Below are positions 26,218 to 35,489 of a stretch of 43,988 nucleotides of DNA, piece by piece. The notes under the pieces are model-generated. The model had not been told where the DNA came from. It did no database searches and was given only the letters and a program-made list of their open reading frames with translations. The stretch comes from an uncultured bacterium (GTDB lineage Bacteria; Spirochaetota; UBA4802; UB4802). Where the stretch lies: positions 1 through 43,988 of the forward strand of contig CALEUQ010000067.1 in NCBI GenBank assembly GCA_937920495.1. The letters run 5' to 3'. The position numbers were made by a program, and so were the translations under genes. Positions within the stretch are counted from its first letter, which is position 1. Every line of letters starts with the position of its first letter.

Positions 26218-26345
26218 CATATCCTGAAATACCTATGGTATTCATTTCCCGTGTGCAAAATATCTCTTTGTGACTTTGAGAATGTAGAATGTATATTCCA
26301 TCAACATCTATAAATATTTGATACACAGTATGTACTGGCTTTTAT

Positions 26346-29315
26346 TCATACATTGTGTTGCGATAATGTTGATCTGAGGCGATCGGCAATAACTTTCATT
26401 ACATTTATAGCTATCGCCGGATTTGATTTTAACGTTAACAAAAAATCATTGCGTTTAATAGAAAGCAATAATGACTGTGTGGTGGTTTTTACTGTTGCGC
26501 TGCGAGGCTCTTTATCGATGATGGATAATTCACCAATACAATCGCCTTTTCCCAGGCGGGCCAGCTGTTTCCCGCTCTTAGTAACCATGGCTTGGCCCTC
26601 CATAATGATGAAAAGCTCATCGCCAGTTTCTCCCTCTTTTATGAATTCGGTATTTTCGGCCAGTTTAAGCGTGCGTACTATCTGTATAAGCTGAACCAGC
26701 TGGTCAACAGGTGTTTCTTTAAAAAGCACATTTTGTTTTAAAAACGTAAGTATTTGTATTGTCTGTGCCACTGATTCCTCCTTATGATGTTTATTATGTA
26801 TCAATCCAATACAATAGTCAAGCTGTTTAGAAAGTGAAGGTATACATGAACGCAGATATTTCAGGTTTTTAATAAAAAGCGTCATTGGAATGTGTCTAAC
26901 ATCCTTTGCAGAATAGGTTTCAAGTAATGCTAATTTTTTGCCTTTCTGTGTCAGCGTCAGAAATTCAATGATGTAATTTTCTATCTCCACATCTTTAAGT
27001 AACACGTTGGACTCATACGCAATGTCAACATGTATACCGGTAGACAGTGCCAGCGCTTTTATAAGCAGGTTTTTTTCATACAATATTGCATCATTAAAGA
27101 TTATTGCCATAAAGTCTTTTGCAAGTTTATCCAGTTCTACTGTTGCAATGGCAGCACGGCACTGATATAGCTGATGTATCCGTGCAATAGATGAATTAAT
27201 AAAAAGAGGTAGATTTTCCCTAGGTAGTATATTCAATGCAATAAATATATTGAGATAGTTTGCTTTTTTATAATAGGGCCGTTTTTGAATTAGCCGGTTT
27301 TCCAGAATAGAACAGTCAGTGAGAGCGCTGTATATAGAAGAAAGCATCTCAACAGGAAGGTCAAACCTGTAATCACAAAGCATAAGCGTAAGCTTTGGGT
27401 TTATGCTCACTTTTGTCAGGAAATGTTGCAGCTGAAGAAGCGGAGCATATCTAAAACGGTAGAGTATTCTTGTAATCTGGGATTGCGATAGCTTATCAGC
27501 ATAAAGGGTAATAAATTGAAAAAACATGGTATTGCCTGTGGTGATAGCTATACGATAGAGGATGTGTATAAAAAAACCAGGATCAATAACACTGCACAGC
27601 ATGAGAAATTCAACACCAGCATGCGCATTATTATTCAGGATATCTTGTTCAAGCTGGTTCAGGGTGTGTTGTATCTGGGTGGTATCGATTGCGTTAGTAT
27701 TAATTAATAATGAATGTATAAAATTTTCAATAGTAAGTTTAGGTAAGTGATTATTTAATATAAGCGCACGTTGGGTTAAAGAACACTGCGCAACAACACG
27801 ATATGCCCAAACCCGTACTATCGGCGATCCATCATTCACTGCTTGTTTGATTATTTCAGTAGCAAGCTCTTGCGGTGCGTCATATATAATTGAAAGCAGT
27901 TGAATCTTAGTGTTTTCAGATAGCTCATCATAGTATTTGACTATAAAGGGGAACATCTCCGCTGACATGCCCTGCTGCAAGAGTGCATCAATAAATTCAG
28001 ATTTGTTTTCTATGTATGGATCTTTTACAAGCTCAATTATATCACTGCCAGATATATGCAGTGTGCCAGGTAGCTGGGGTTGTAATTTGAAATAGATTGC
28101 TTCTTTATAAAGTGCGTTCTGTTTGATGGTTATAGCAACAAATAGCAGTCCTATTGTAAATGATATAATGATAATAATCTGTAAGGGGAGTGAAGCATAA
28201 AGTGATAAGAGTAATCCCCCCGCAATCATCCCTAAAGGGCTGACGATGCTATTGATTATGGATCGAGCCTGGTTTACTCTGTCAGAAGAATAGATAGACA
28301 GCATTATGTTGCTGACAGGCTGGCGGATAAAGTAGCTCATATTCTTTCTGAAAAAACGCAAAGCTACAGCTGCAAGCAATGTGGGAAATAACACCGCATA
28401 TATAATAAACAGAAGGTACGAAGAGGGATACAGCAGATTTGTTGTTGGAATACTCAATTTTTTGATAATGCGTGATGTTACAAAAAGCTGCATCGCCATG
28501 GTGATACAATCAGTTATAAATGTATATCTGCTTATAAAAACAGCCAATTTTTCCTGTGAGGGGTACATGTGTGTTGCAATGCGGGCAAAAAAGTACTCTG
28601 TGTGTTGATTGGCAATTGCCATAATAAAGACGGCAACAGCGCTGGCTACAAACATTCTACTTGAAAAAAGTGTGGTTAGTTTATCTGCAAAACTGTGTTC
28701 TGATCGGTTATGTGTACTCTTATGGTTAATTGTTGCAGTAGCAAAAAATGGAATGAGTATCAGAATGCCAGCTACCAGCCATATATACCCAGCATATTGT
28801 ATAAAGATAGTACTATGCATGGAAATTATAATAGTAATGAGTATTCCTCCTAATTTTGAGCCAGCCATTAAGAATGGGAATATCCGTTTTGAGCTTTGCA
28901 GGGTAAGATACTGGAATGAAAAATTAATAAAATGAGCATCCAGATAAAATGTTGCAATATAATTGCCTATAAAAAGGTAAAGAGGATCATGCAAATCCCG
29001 GTGTGAAGGCAATAATGTGCTACCCGGTATAAAGCAGAATAAGATGATGAGAATTATGTATCCACGTTTTAAAGAAAATAATTCTAAAAAATAAGTATAT
29101 ATAAAACCTGAAAGAAATAATACTATACCATTGATTGCAAAAAATTTTGCAAGCCCTGATGCTCCGTACGTTTGCAAAAATAAAGATTCGGTATATACCT
29201 GGCCGGTTGCAAAGAAGATTCCAGAAAACAAATAAAGAAAAAAAAGCGGAATGGTGAACGATACTTCCTCACTGCGCAGTGAAAATATTTTCCATCCCGC
29301 TTCTTTTATATTCAT
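26346..29315 (-). CDS. MFS/nucleotide-transporter-like protein with HEAT-like region and cNMP-binding domain
   Basis: A 989-residue fusion. Residues 1-400 hold about 12 membrane helices (EVSFTIPLFFLYLFSGIFFA onward), with the general look of ATP/ADP-translocase-like (Npt) major-facilitator proteins. Residues about 410-850 are soluble helical repeats (SPIVRVWAYRVVAQCSL is HEAT-like). The C-terminus (about 860-985) is a cyclic-nucleotide-binding domain with EGETGDELFIIMEG and IGELSIIDKEPRSATV, which keeps the glutamate and arginine of the phosphate-binding cassette. Ligand control of transport is plausible. No ribosome binding site is evident. Similar long fusions are known in spirochaetes. Confidence 0.8.
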   Translation of the reverse strand: MNIKEAGWKIFSLRSEEVSFTIPLFFLYLFSGIFFATGQVYTESLFLQTYGASGLAKFFAINGIVLFLSGFIYTYFLELFSLKRGYIILIILFCFIPGSTLLPSHRDLHDPLYLFIGNYIATFYLDAHFINFSFQYLTLQSSKRIFPFLMAGSKLGGILITIIISMHSTIFIQYAGYIWLVAGILILIPFFATATINHKSTHNRSEHSFADKLTTLFSSRMFVASAVAVFIMAIANQHTEYFFARIATHMYPSQEKLAVFISRYTFITDCITMAMQLFVTSRIIKKLSIPTTNLLYPSSYLLFIIYAVLFPTLLAAVALRFFRKNMSYFIRQPVSNIMLSIYSSDRVNQARSIINSIVSPLGMIAGGLLLSLYASLPLQIIIIISFTIGLLFVAITIKQNALYKEAIYFKLQPQLPGTLHISGSDIIELVKDPYIENKSEFIDALLQQGMSAEMFPFIVKYYDELSENTKIQLLSIIYDAPQELATEIIKQAVNDGSPIVRVWAYRVVAQCSLTQRALILNNHLPKLTIENFIHSLLINTNAIDTTQIQHTLNQLEQDILNNNAHAGVEFLMLCSVIDPGFFIHILYRIAITTGNTMFFQFITLYADKLSQSQITRILYRFRYAPLLQLQHFLTKVSINPKLTLMLCDYRFDLPVEMLSSIYSALTDCSILENRLIQKRPYYKKANYLNIFIALNILPRENLPLFINSSIARIHQLYQCRAAIATVELDKLAKDFMAIIFNDAILYEKNLLIKALALSTGIHVDIAYESNVLLKDVEIENYIIEFLTLTQKGKKLALLETYSAKDVRHIPMTLFIKNLKYLRSCIPSLSKQLDYCIGLIHNKHHKEESVAQTIQILTFLKQNVLFKETPVDQLVQLIQIVRTLKLAENTEFIKEGETGDELFIIMEGQAMVTKSGKQLARLGKGDCIGELSIIDKEPRSATVKTTTQSLLLSIKRNDFLLTLKSNPAIAINVMKVIADRLRSTLSQHNV

Positions 29316-29375
29316 AATAAAGGTATGGTACCACAGCTCCTTTTATTGTATTATCGGAGCCATGGCACATAAAAA

Positions 29376-30140
29376 TTACTTACCCATTGCTGCCTGTACA
29401 AATTCTAAGGTTTTGCGGACATTTTCATCAAAGAAACACTGCAATTCCTTTTTCATATTGCCTTCCTGTAATTCTTTTCGTATCCTTTCTGCTGTTTCTC
29501 TTCGTACACACAGTTTAAGAGGTGTAAATGCATTGCCAGGATTATTCTTCCAAAGGTTTATAAGTTCCTTTGCCCTGCTTAATAATTTATCCTCATCAAC
29601 AAGTTCATCAATCAGTCCTAATTGTAACGCCTGTTCCGGGCCATACATATTTCCAAAATACATAATATCACGGAACTTTTTGTCACTGTCAAGGCCAAAG
29701 CGAACTACATTCCACTGGGCAATAGATAAAGGCAGGCCAATCTTAATCTCGCTCATACCCATCTTGATTTTGGGGTGATTTTTCATTATGCGGTAATCGC
29801 ATGCCATTGCAAAGATCATACCGCCTGCAACAGTGTGGCCGTTTAATGCTGCAATGACTGGCTTTTCAAACATAAAAAGCTCTAATAAAATTTCTTCTTC
29901 AACCTCAAAAAATTTAACCACTTCATTTACGTCCTTAAAGCTTAAAAACATAGGCAGGCTAAATCCCGATGAGAAAGTTTTGCCTTCTCCGGTTAAGATA
30001 ACACCTTTAATTGAAGGATCAGCTGCTGCTTCTTTAAGATATGTTCTAAGGTCATGTAACACTGTGTCAGTAAGTGCGTTCATTTTGCCGTCATTCAGTG
30101 TAAGAATGTACACGTTATCTTCTACTTTTTTTTGCAACAT
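29376..30140 (-). CDS. enoyl-CoA hydratase/isomerase family protein
   Basis: A 254-residue crotonase-fold protein. The oxyanion-hole segments are GEGKTFSSGFSL and NGHTVAGGM. The first catalytic glutamate is kept in GMSEIKIGLP, but the second position, about 20 residues later, is aspartate or nearby, so it may be an isomerase or have another acyl-CoA substrate rather than being a standard hydratase. It is divergent from the Ldh2-type gene and separated from the fad cluster by about 5.7 kb. Confidence 0.85.
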   Translation of the reverse strand: MLQKKVEDNVYILTLNDGKMNALTDTVLHDLRTYLKEAAADPSIKGVILTGEGKTFSSGFSLPMFLSFKDVNEVVKFFEVEEEILLELFMFEKPVIAALNGHTVAGGMIFAMACDYRIMKNHPKIKMGMSEIKIGLPLSIAQWNVVRFGLDSDKKFRDIMYFGNMYGPEQALQLGLIDELVDEDKLLSRAKELINLWKNNPGNAFTPLKLCVRRETAERIRKELQEGNMKKELQCFFDENVRKTLEFVQAAMGK

Positions 30141-30193
30141 ACCATGCCCCCATTATGTATAATAAAAATTTAACTATATATGTACAAAGTATT

Positions 30194-30265
30194 GTACAGG
30201 CGCGATAGTTGTAAAGAAGAAATTTTTTTTGAAAAATACTCTTGACCTTTTCCTGCAGCCTGTAC
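30194..30265. promoter_or_regulatory. 8-bp inverted repeat spanning a divergent promoter region
   Basis: GTACAGGC (30194-30201) and GCCTGTAC (30258-30265) are perfect inverted arms about 56 bases apart, between the divergent crotonase and Ldh2 genes. They look like paired operator half-sites, possibly with DNA looping. A GCGATAGT word abuts the left arm (30202-30209). Confidence 0.5.
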
Positions 30266-30294
30266 GTTCTATATTTATTTTTGGGAGAATTTAA

Positions 30295-31404
30295 ATGAAC
30301 GATGTAACATGGATACCATTTGATATTGCAACCCAATACATGATTGATGTATTTACCAGTATAGGAGTACCAAAGGAAGATGCTGCAATTTGTGCTGATG
30401 TGCTGATTACCGCCGATAAGTTTGGTATTGATTCGCACGGTGTTAATCGGATGAAGCCAATATATTATGACCGCATCAAGCAAGGCATACAAAAGCCAGT
30501 AACTAACTTTGAAATAATCAAGGAAGGGCCAACCACGGCAGTTGTTGATGGACATGATGGCATGGGGCAGGTAATAGCCTACCGCTCAATGCAGATGGCT
30601 ATCGACAAAGCTAAAAAGTTTGGTATGGGTATGATAGCTGTACGAAATTCTACACATTATGGGATTGCTGGCTACTATGCAAAGATGGCAGCCGACAACA
30701 ATATGATAGGTATCACCGGCACCAACGCGCGCCCCTCAGTTGCACCAACCTTTGGTGTGGAGAATATGTTAGGTACCAACCCATTGACTTTTGGTATACC
30801 AACAGATGAAGAATTTCCATTTTTGCTTGATTGTGCTACCAGTTTGAGCCAGCGCGGTAAGGTTGAAGTGTATGCCAGGCTGAATAAGCCACTGCCCCCC
30901 GGATGGGTAATTGATCATGAAGGGAACACCTGCACCGATCCACACCAGGTACTGGATGGGCTTATTAAAGGTACCATGGCTCTGACCCCACTTGGCGGCA
31001 TTGGCGAGGAAGGCGCCGGCTATAAAGGCTATGGATACTGCACGGTGGTGGAAATCTTATCGGCAGCATTGCAGGCAGGCAGTTATTTAAAAATGCTCTC
31101 TGGCTTTGATGCTAACGGCAATAAGGTGCCGTATCATTTAGGGCATTTCTTTATTGCAATAGATATTGAAGCGTTTACTGATATCAATTCTTTTAAAGCA
31201 ATTGCAGGTGATATATTGCGTCAATTGCGCAATTCGCAGAAGATGCCGGGACAACAGCGTATCTACACTGCTGGTGAAAAAGAGTATTTAGTGTATTTAG
31301 AGCGTAAAGATAAAGGAGTGCCGGTAAATAAAGAAGTAATGAAAGAGCTTATTGCAATGCGAGATGAGCAGAGAATAAAAGGCTATGAGATGCTAAAGTT
31401 ATAA
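30295..31404 (+). CDS. malate/L-lactate dehydrogenase family (Ldh2) oxidoreductase
   Basis: A 369-residue NAD(P)-dependent dehydrogenase of the Ldh2/YlbC/ComC family. Catalytic His48 is in DSHGVNR and the second conserved histidine, His121, in NSTHYGIAGYYA. Other family segments are GTNPLTFGIP and GEEGAGYKGYG. The substrate could be malate, sulpholactate, lactate or ureidoglycolate; it cannot be told from the sequence. A ribosome binding site GGGAG precedes the ATG. It is divergent from the crotonase gene, with paired operator-like arms between them. Confidence 0.92.
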   Translation: MNDVTWIPFDIATQYMIDVFTSIGVPKEDAAICADVLITADKFGIDSHGVNRMKPIYYDRIKQGIQKPVTNFEIIKEGPTTAVVDGHDGMGQVIAYRSMQMAIDKAKKFGMGMIAVRNSTHYGIAGYYAKMAADNNMIGITGTNARPSVAPTFGVENMLGTNPLTFGIPTDEEFPFLLDCATSLSQRGKVEVYARLNKPLPPGWVIDHEGNTCTDPHQVLDGLIKGTMALTPLGGIGEEGAGYKGYGYCTVVEILSAALQAGSYLKMLSGFDANGNKVPYHLGHFFIAIDIEAFTDINSFKAIAGDILRQLRNSQKMPGQQRIYTAGEKEYLVYLERKDKGVPVNKEVMKELIAMRDEQRIKGYEMLKL

Positions 31405-31581
31405 GATGCAAGCCAGAAATGAGAAGCAATTACTATGGGTTGCCATTTAAGCCGTAAGGATAAGGTACCACACATAAATCTGGCACAAAAAATATGGTTG
31501 TAGTGGAAAAAAGATAAAAGGTGTTTACATTAATGAAAAGTTACAATCACGATTGAATGATGGTATATGTAGCATCAATGG

Positions 31582-31597
31582 GTTTACTGGAGTAAAC
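31582..31597. promoter_or_regulatory. operator-like palindrome upstream of the DUF493 gene
   Basis: GTTTACTGGAGTAAAC is a palindrome except for the central two bases. It lies 55 bases upstream of the next start codon in a 247-base gap that otherwise shows no gene. Confidence 0.45.
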
Positions 31598-31651
31598 TGT
31601 GTAATGGAAGAGATATATAAATAATGGGAATAAAACGTTAAGGGATTAAAC

Positions 31652-31900
31652 ATGAACACTGAAAAAGAATTCCCTCAGGAAATCACATTTAAAGTAATCT
31701 GCAAGAACCTTCCGTATACAAAAGATATAATCCATAATGCATGCGGCGAACATGCTACTGAAATTACCATCACACAGAAAGAAAGTGCGCGAAGCACCTT
31801 TATATCATATACAATTACAGCCACGTTTAGCACACCGGAACATATCGACAGATTGTGCAATGCTATCGCACACATTGAAGGGTTTATCACTATGTTTTAG
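31652..31900 (+). CDS. DUF493/YbeD-like small protein
   Basis: An 82-residue protein with the alpha-beta ferredoxin-like pattern of YbeD/DUF493: FKVICKNLP at the start, a helix, ITITQKESARSTFISYTIT, and a final helix SLCNAIAHIEGF-type segment. Family members are small cytoplasmic proteins, possibly regulatory. The stop codon overlaps the stop of the convergent flavoprotein gene by four bases. Confidence 0.75.
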   Translation: MNTEKEFPQEITFKVICKNLPYTKDIIHNACGEHATEITITQKESARSTFISYTITATFSTPEHIDRLCNAIAHIEGFITMF

Positions 31901-33114
31901 GCATTTTTCCCGGCTATAGCTCCGGTACTCCATGCAAACTGAAGATTATACCCACCGCTGTCACCATCCACATCCAGAAGCTCTCCTGTGATGAAAAGCC
32001 CTTTATGCAGTTGCGATTCCATTGTTGCAGGATTAACCTCTTGCACATCCACACCGCCAGCAGCAACCACTGCTTCGGTAAAGGGGCGCGGTTTCCCCGG
32101 ATACAGCATTGCGCTGGTAAATGCGCTGATGATTGCATCAATGTTATGACAGGATTCAACTGCAGGCCAGTCATACGGAATGCCAGCCATTGATAAAAAC
32201 ACCCGCGGCATTTTATTGTTCATGATACCATATAGTGCAAATTCTAACGATTTTTTTGGGTGCGAAAGCAGTTGGTCAAAAAGTGAATGTAACGTGTGAA
32301 TATCATAGTATGGAAAAATATTGCACTGTATGTACACATCCTTGTTGAGTAACACTGCTTCATTTACTGCACGGGAGATACCCAGCGCAGCTGGTCCTGA
32401 GATGCCGTACGCTGTGAAAAGCACCTCATCGGTTACCTGCTGTACAACGGTGTTGCCAACCACAACGCTTAGTGTGCAATCCCAGCGAATTCCCTGTAAT
32501 GTGTGAAGCTGCTTGTTGGCAATGTTTAACGGCAATAGTGCCGGGAATGGCTCAATGATGGTATGACCTAACGATTGTGCAAGTTCATACCCATCCCTGG
32601 AAGCACCCAGTGAACCATACGCACAACTGCCACAGGCAAGAATGACTTTATGGAAGAAATGCTCTTCTTTTCCTGCAGTAGTGATTGTAAAACCATTATG
32701 CACAGGTTGCAGGGATTCAATTTTACGTGAAGTATGTATCTGTACATTGTTGTGCAATAGTTCATGTTCAAACACTTTTACCACAGTAGATGCCTGCAGT
32801 GATGCAGGATACACCTTGCCATTTTCCAGCGTGGTAGTTATTATGCCAATAGAATGGAAGAAGTCAAGAGTGTCTTGCAGTGAAAAGCTCTGAAGCACTT
32901 TAGTAACAAACTGTATATCACTGCAGTGGTAATGCTCTGACCCCATATTCATGTTAGTAAGATTGCATCGGCCATTACCGGTAGCTGACACTTTTCGGCC
33001 TATCTTATTCTGCTTTTCAAATATATGAACTTCGTTATGTGGGTTTTGTGATGCAAAGTAAGCTGTAATAAGCCCTGAAGCACCGGCACCAATAATTCCT
33101 ATTTTTTGTTTCAT
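31897..33114 (-). CDS. NAD(P)/FAD-dependent oxidoreductase (BaiN/YhiN/HI0933 family)
   Basis: A 405-residue flavoprotein. The FAD-binding GxGxxG is in IGIIGAGASGLIT (residues 8-13), and the family hallmark GNGRCNLTN follows. The C-terminus GGYNLQFAWSTGAIAG is the second flavin-contacting motif. The family includes reductases acting on unsaturated bile-acid intermediates, but most members have no known substrate. It ends head-to-head with the DUF493 gene and shares four bases with its stop. Confidence 0.9.
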   Translation of the reverse strand: MKQKIGIIGAGASGLITAYFASQNPHNEVHIFEKQNKIGRKVSATGNGRCNLTNMNMGSEHYHCSDIQFVTKVLQSFSLQDTLDFFHSIGIITTTLENGKVYPASLQASTVVKVFEHELLHNNVQIHTSRKIESLQPVHNGFTITTAGKEEHFFHKVILACGSCAYGSLGASRDGYELAQSLGHTIIEPFPALLPLNIANKQLHTLQGIRWDCTLSVVVGNTVVQQVTDEVLFTAYGISGPAALGISRAVNEAVLLNKDVYIQCNIFPYYDIHTLHSLFDQLLSHPKKSLEFALYGIMNNKMPRVFLSMAGIPYDWPAVESCHNIDAIISAFTSAMLYPGKPRPFTEAVVAAGGVDVQEVNPATMESQLHKGLFITGELLDVDGDSGGYNLQFAWSTGAIAGKNA

Positions 33115-33122
33115 GAATAATG

Positions 33123-33560
33123 TTATAGAATCCCAACTTTGCGTAATGCATCTAAAGTTTTCTTATCGGTTTTTGCAATTTCCTTAAATGCTTTTTCTAA
33201 CTTTTCTGTTTTTTCATCTAATTCTTTGTTTTTGGAAATTGCTGGGGCAAGCGCCGTACGCCGATCCCACAGTACAAAACCAACCACACCAATAATCTGA
33301 GCAAAAATTGCACTGATTATAACATACATCAGTCTCTGAAGATCATTAATTCTATTATCAAGAGAATCAATTCTTTTTTCTAAACTATCAATTCTTTTTT
33401 CTATGCTATCAATTCGGTAATTGACACCTTTTATGGCTTCTTCCATGCGTATAAGTCTGTCGCGGTCATCCTGTGTATATGCAATTTCTTTCGCAGCATA
33501 CAGTGGTATATTCAGCAAAGATATGAGCAAAATAAATGTGAGCAGAAATCCTTTTTCCAT
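33123..33560 (-). CDS. coiled-coil membrane protein
   Basis: About 145 residues; the ATG at 33560 is chosen over a GTG at 33575 because GGAG lies nine bases upstream. A signal-like first helix (MEKGFLLTFILLISLLNIPLYA) is followed by three heptad-like copies of IDSIEKRIDSLEKRIDSLDN, a membrane helix (LMYVIISAIFAQIIGVVGFVL) and a charged coiled-coil tail. It resembles the coiled-coil/anchor layout of the protein at 3102 but is not closely similar. The role is unknown. Confidence 0.68.
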   Translation of the reverse strand: MEKGFLLTFILLISLLNIPLYAAKEIAYTQDDRDRLIRMEEAIKGVNYRIDSIEKRIDSLEKRIDSLDNRINDLQRLMYVIISAIFAQIIGVVGFVLWDRRTALAPAISKNKELDEKTEKLEKAFKEIAKTDKKTLDALRKVGIL

Positions 33561-33647
33561 AAAAGCTATCTCCACTTTATATATGTTACAATTACAATAA
33601 TAGAGATAGTAAATCTAAAAATCAATGTTTTTTTATTTAAGAAAATC

Positions 33648-35489
33648 CTACACCACCATACCGGCATTTAAAATGCCAGTTGCTTTTCCCTTGTCCACCA
33701 CTTTTTTGCCATTTATAAACACATAGTCAATTCCTGATGGTCGTTTGTTGGTTTCGGTCAACGTATTGTTGTCTTTTACGTTCTTCCAGTCAACAATTGT
33801 GATATCAGCCATAAATCCTTCTTTCAGGTAGCCGCGCTTGTGGATTTTAAAGCGGTCAGCAACAGCACCTGTCATTTTCCGTATTAAACTCTGTGGCGAT
33901 AGTAACCGGTAATCACGGGCTATTTCAATGAAGCGGGCATAGTTTCCAAAAGCAGCCGGATTCTGCGCACCCTGCAAGTAAGGTGTGGCATCGGTCATAA
34001 ACAGTGACGCACGATGCTTCATAAGATCCAGTACGTTCTGAAAGCTTGAATAGCGGTGATTGAGCACCCGTGCACGCCCATTTGATTTCTTTGCAAAATC
34101 AATAAAATTTTCAAACTGGCCAAGCCCCCGTTCCTTTGCAATGTCTTTTAAAAATTTGCCGTTGAATTTTGCAAGTTCAGTGTTTTGTGCATTTATTATC
34201 TGAATATCGTTGTAGCCAAAACCAAGCAACGCAACAATAAGTTCTAGCTGTGCACGCAACTTTAAAAGCGCTATTTTGTCATTGTAAATTTGTGGGGTTT
34301 GTGCCAAAAATGAGCCCGGGAAAAATACATTAATGACTGATGTACCGCAATGGTATGCATAGGTATCAAACATGACATCAAGTCCTGAGTCAATTGCCCT
34401 GTCAATAATGGAAAGTGCATCCGGTAGAGTTTTCCATGTCTTTGTGCCCACAAATATAAGATGCGATAGCTCTAATCGGACATCTGTTTGTTTTGCAATA
34501 TCAAGCATCTCACCAAGGGCAATGATGTTATGTGGTGTGCCAAAGGGCTTAAGGGGATAGGTTGCCGAAAGTGCTGAATACGCTTTCATGTGGCAGGTGA
34601 CAATTTTATCTTTCTTCTTTACCAGCTTGCTGATTTCTGCTATTTCATCGTTAGTTGCAAAGATGCCTGGCTCATATTGCAGGCCAAAAGAAACGCCGTA
34701 TGCGCCTTCATCCATTGCCTGTTCCAGAAGATACAGCATGGTTTTCATCTCATCTTTTGTGAGTGGTTGTGGTGCATAGCCTTGCAAAGATATTCGTGTT
34801 GTTCCATGTCCTGCTAAATTTGCCATATTCATGGGTATGCCATGATTTGTGCAATACTGTAGATACTGCTGCATGGATGGCATCATCACTGCAACCTGTT
34901 TAACAAAGTTGTCATTTTCCAGGGAACTATCGCCACCAAAAAACCCCCTGCCAATATTATTGATCATTGCAAGATAGTGGCTTTTTGGTTTAAAACCTGC
35001 CACACCATAGCCGCAATTGCCGGTAATCAGCGTGGTTATACCCTGTTCCATAAAGGGATTTTTTAGCTCAGGATGACCATCAAGCGGTAAAATCCAATCC
35101 ATGTGTGAATGAGCATCTATAAAGCCAGGTGAGATTATTTTATCGGTGCAATCAATAGTGGTTCCACTGAAGTGTATCTGCTTATGGGTGACAATTTCTA
35201 TTGTAGTGCCGTTTACCATTACATCGCCAGTAAAAGGTGGCCTGCCGGTGCCATCAATGATAGTGCCGTTTTTAAAAAGGATACGTGATGGTAAGTATGC
35301 AACGTTCATTACAGGTCGCTTTTCTGGTTTAGATGAAATCCAGTTTAGATTCTTTTCAGGTTTTTGTGGCGTACTTTCAGAGCATTGTAACAAAGGTAGT
35401 GCTGAAAGTGATATAAGGAGCATGGACGTGGTTTTAAGAAATTCTTTGCGTGTGTGTTCATTGTCAAAAAAAGATTCATTAAACTTCAT
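33648..35489 (-). CDS. D-aminoacylase-like amidohydrolase, exported lipoprotein
   Basis: A 613-residue amidohydrolase. The N-terminus has a Tat-like TRKEFLK motif (residues 13-19, with RK instead of RR), a hydrophobic stretch and a cysteine at 36 (LPLLQC), so it is probably exported and lipid-anchored. The metal-binding site starts at His127 and His129 (DAHSHMDW). TGNCGYGVAG, VTCHMKAYSALS and IRKMTGAVADRFKIHKRGYL match N-acyl-D-amino-acid deacylases. It should hydrolyse N-acyl amino acids or related amides in the envelope. GGAGG precedes the start. It is divergent from the fad cluster. Confidence 0.88.
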   Translation of the reverse strand: MKFNESFFDNEHTRKEFLKTTSMLLISLSALPLLQCSESTPQKPEKNLNWISSKPEKRPVMNVAYLPSRILFKNGTIIDGTGRPPFTGDVMVNGTTIEIVTHKQIHFSGTTIDCTDKIISPGFIDAHSHMDWILPLDGHPELKNPFMEQGITTLITGNCGYGVAGFKPKSHYLAMINNIGRGFFGGDSSLENDNFVKQVAVMMPSMQQYLQYCTNHGIPMNMANLAGHGTTRISLQGYAPQPLTKDEMKTMLYLLEQAMDEGAYGVSFGLQYEPGIFATNDEIAEISKLVKKKDKIVTCHMKAYSALSATYPLKPFGTPHNIIALGEMLDIAKQTDVRLELSHLIFVGTKTWKTLPDALSIIDRAIDSGLDVMFDTYAYHCGTSVINVFFPGSFLAQTPQIYNDKIALLKLRAQLELIVALLGFGYNDIQIINAQNTELAKFNGKFLKDIAKERGLGQFENFIDFAKKSNGRARVLNHRYSSFQNVLDLMKHRASLFMTDATPYLQGAQNPAAFGNYARFIEIARDYRLLSPQSLIRKMTGAVADRFKIHKRGYLKEGFMADITIVDWKNVKDNNTLTETNKRPSGIDYVFINGKKVVDKGKATGILNAGMVV

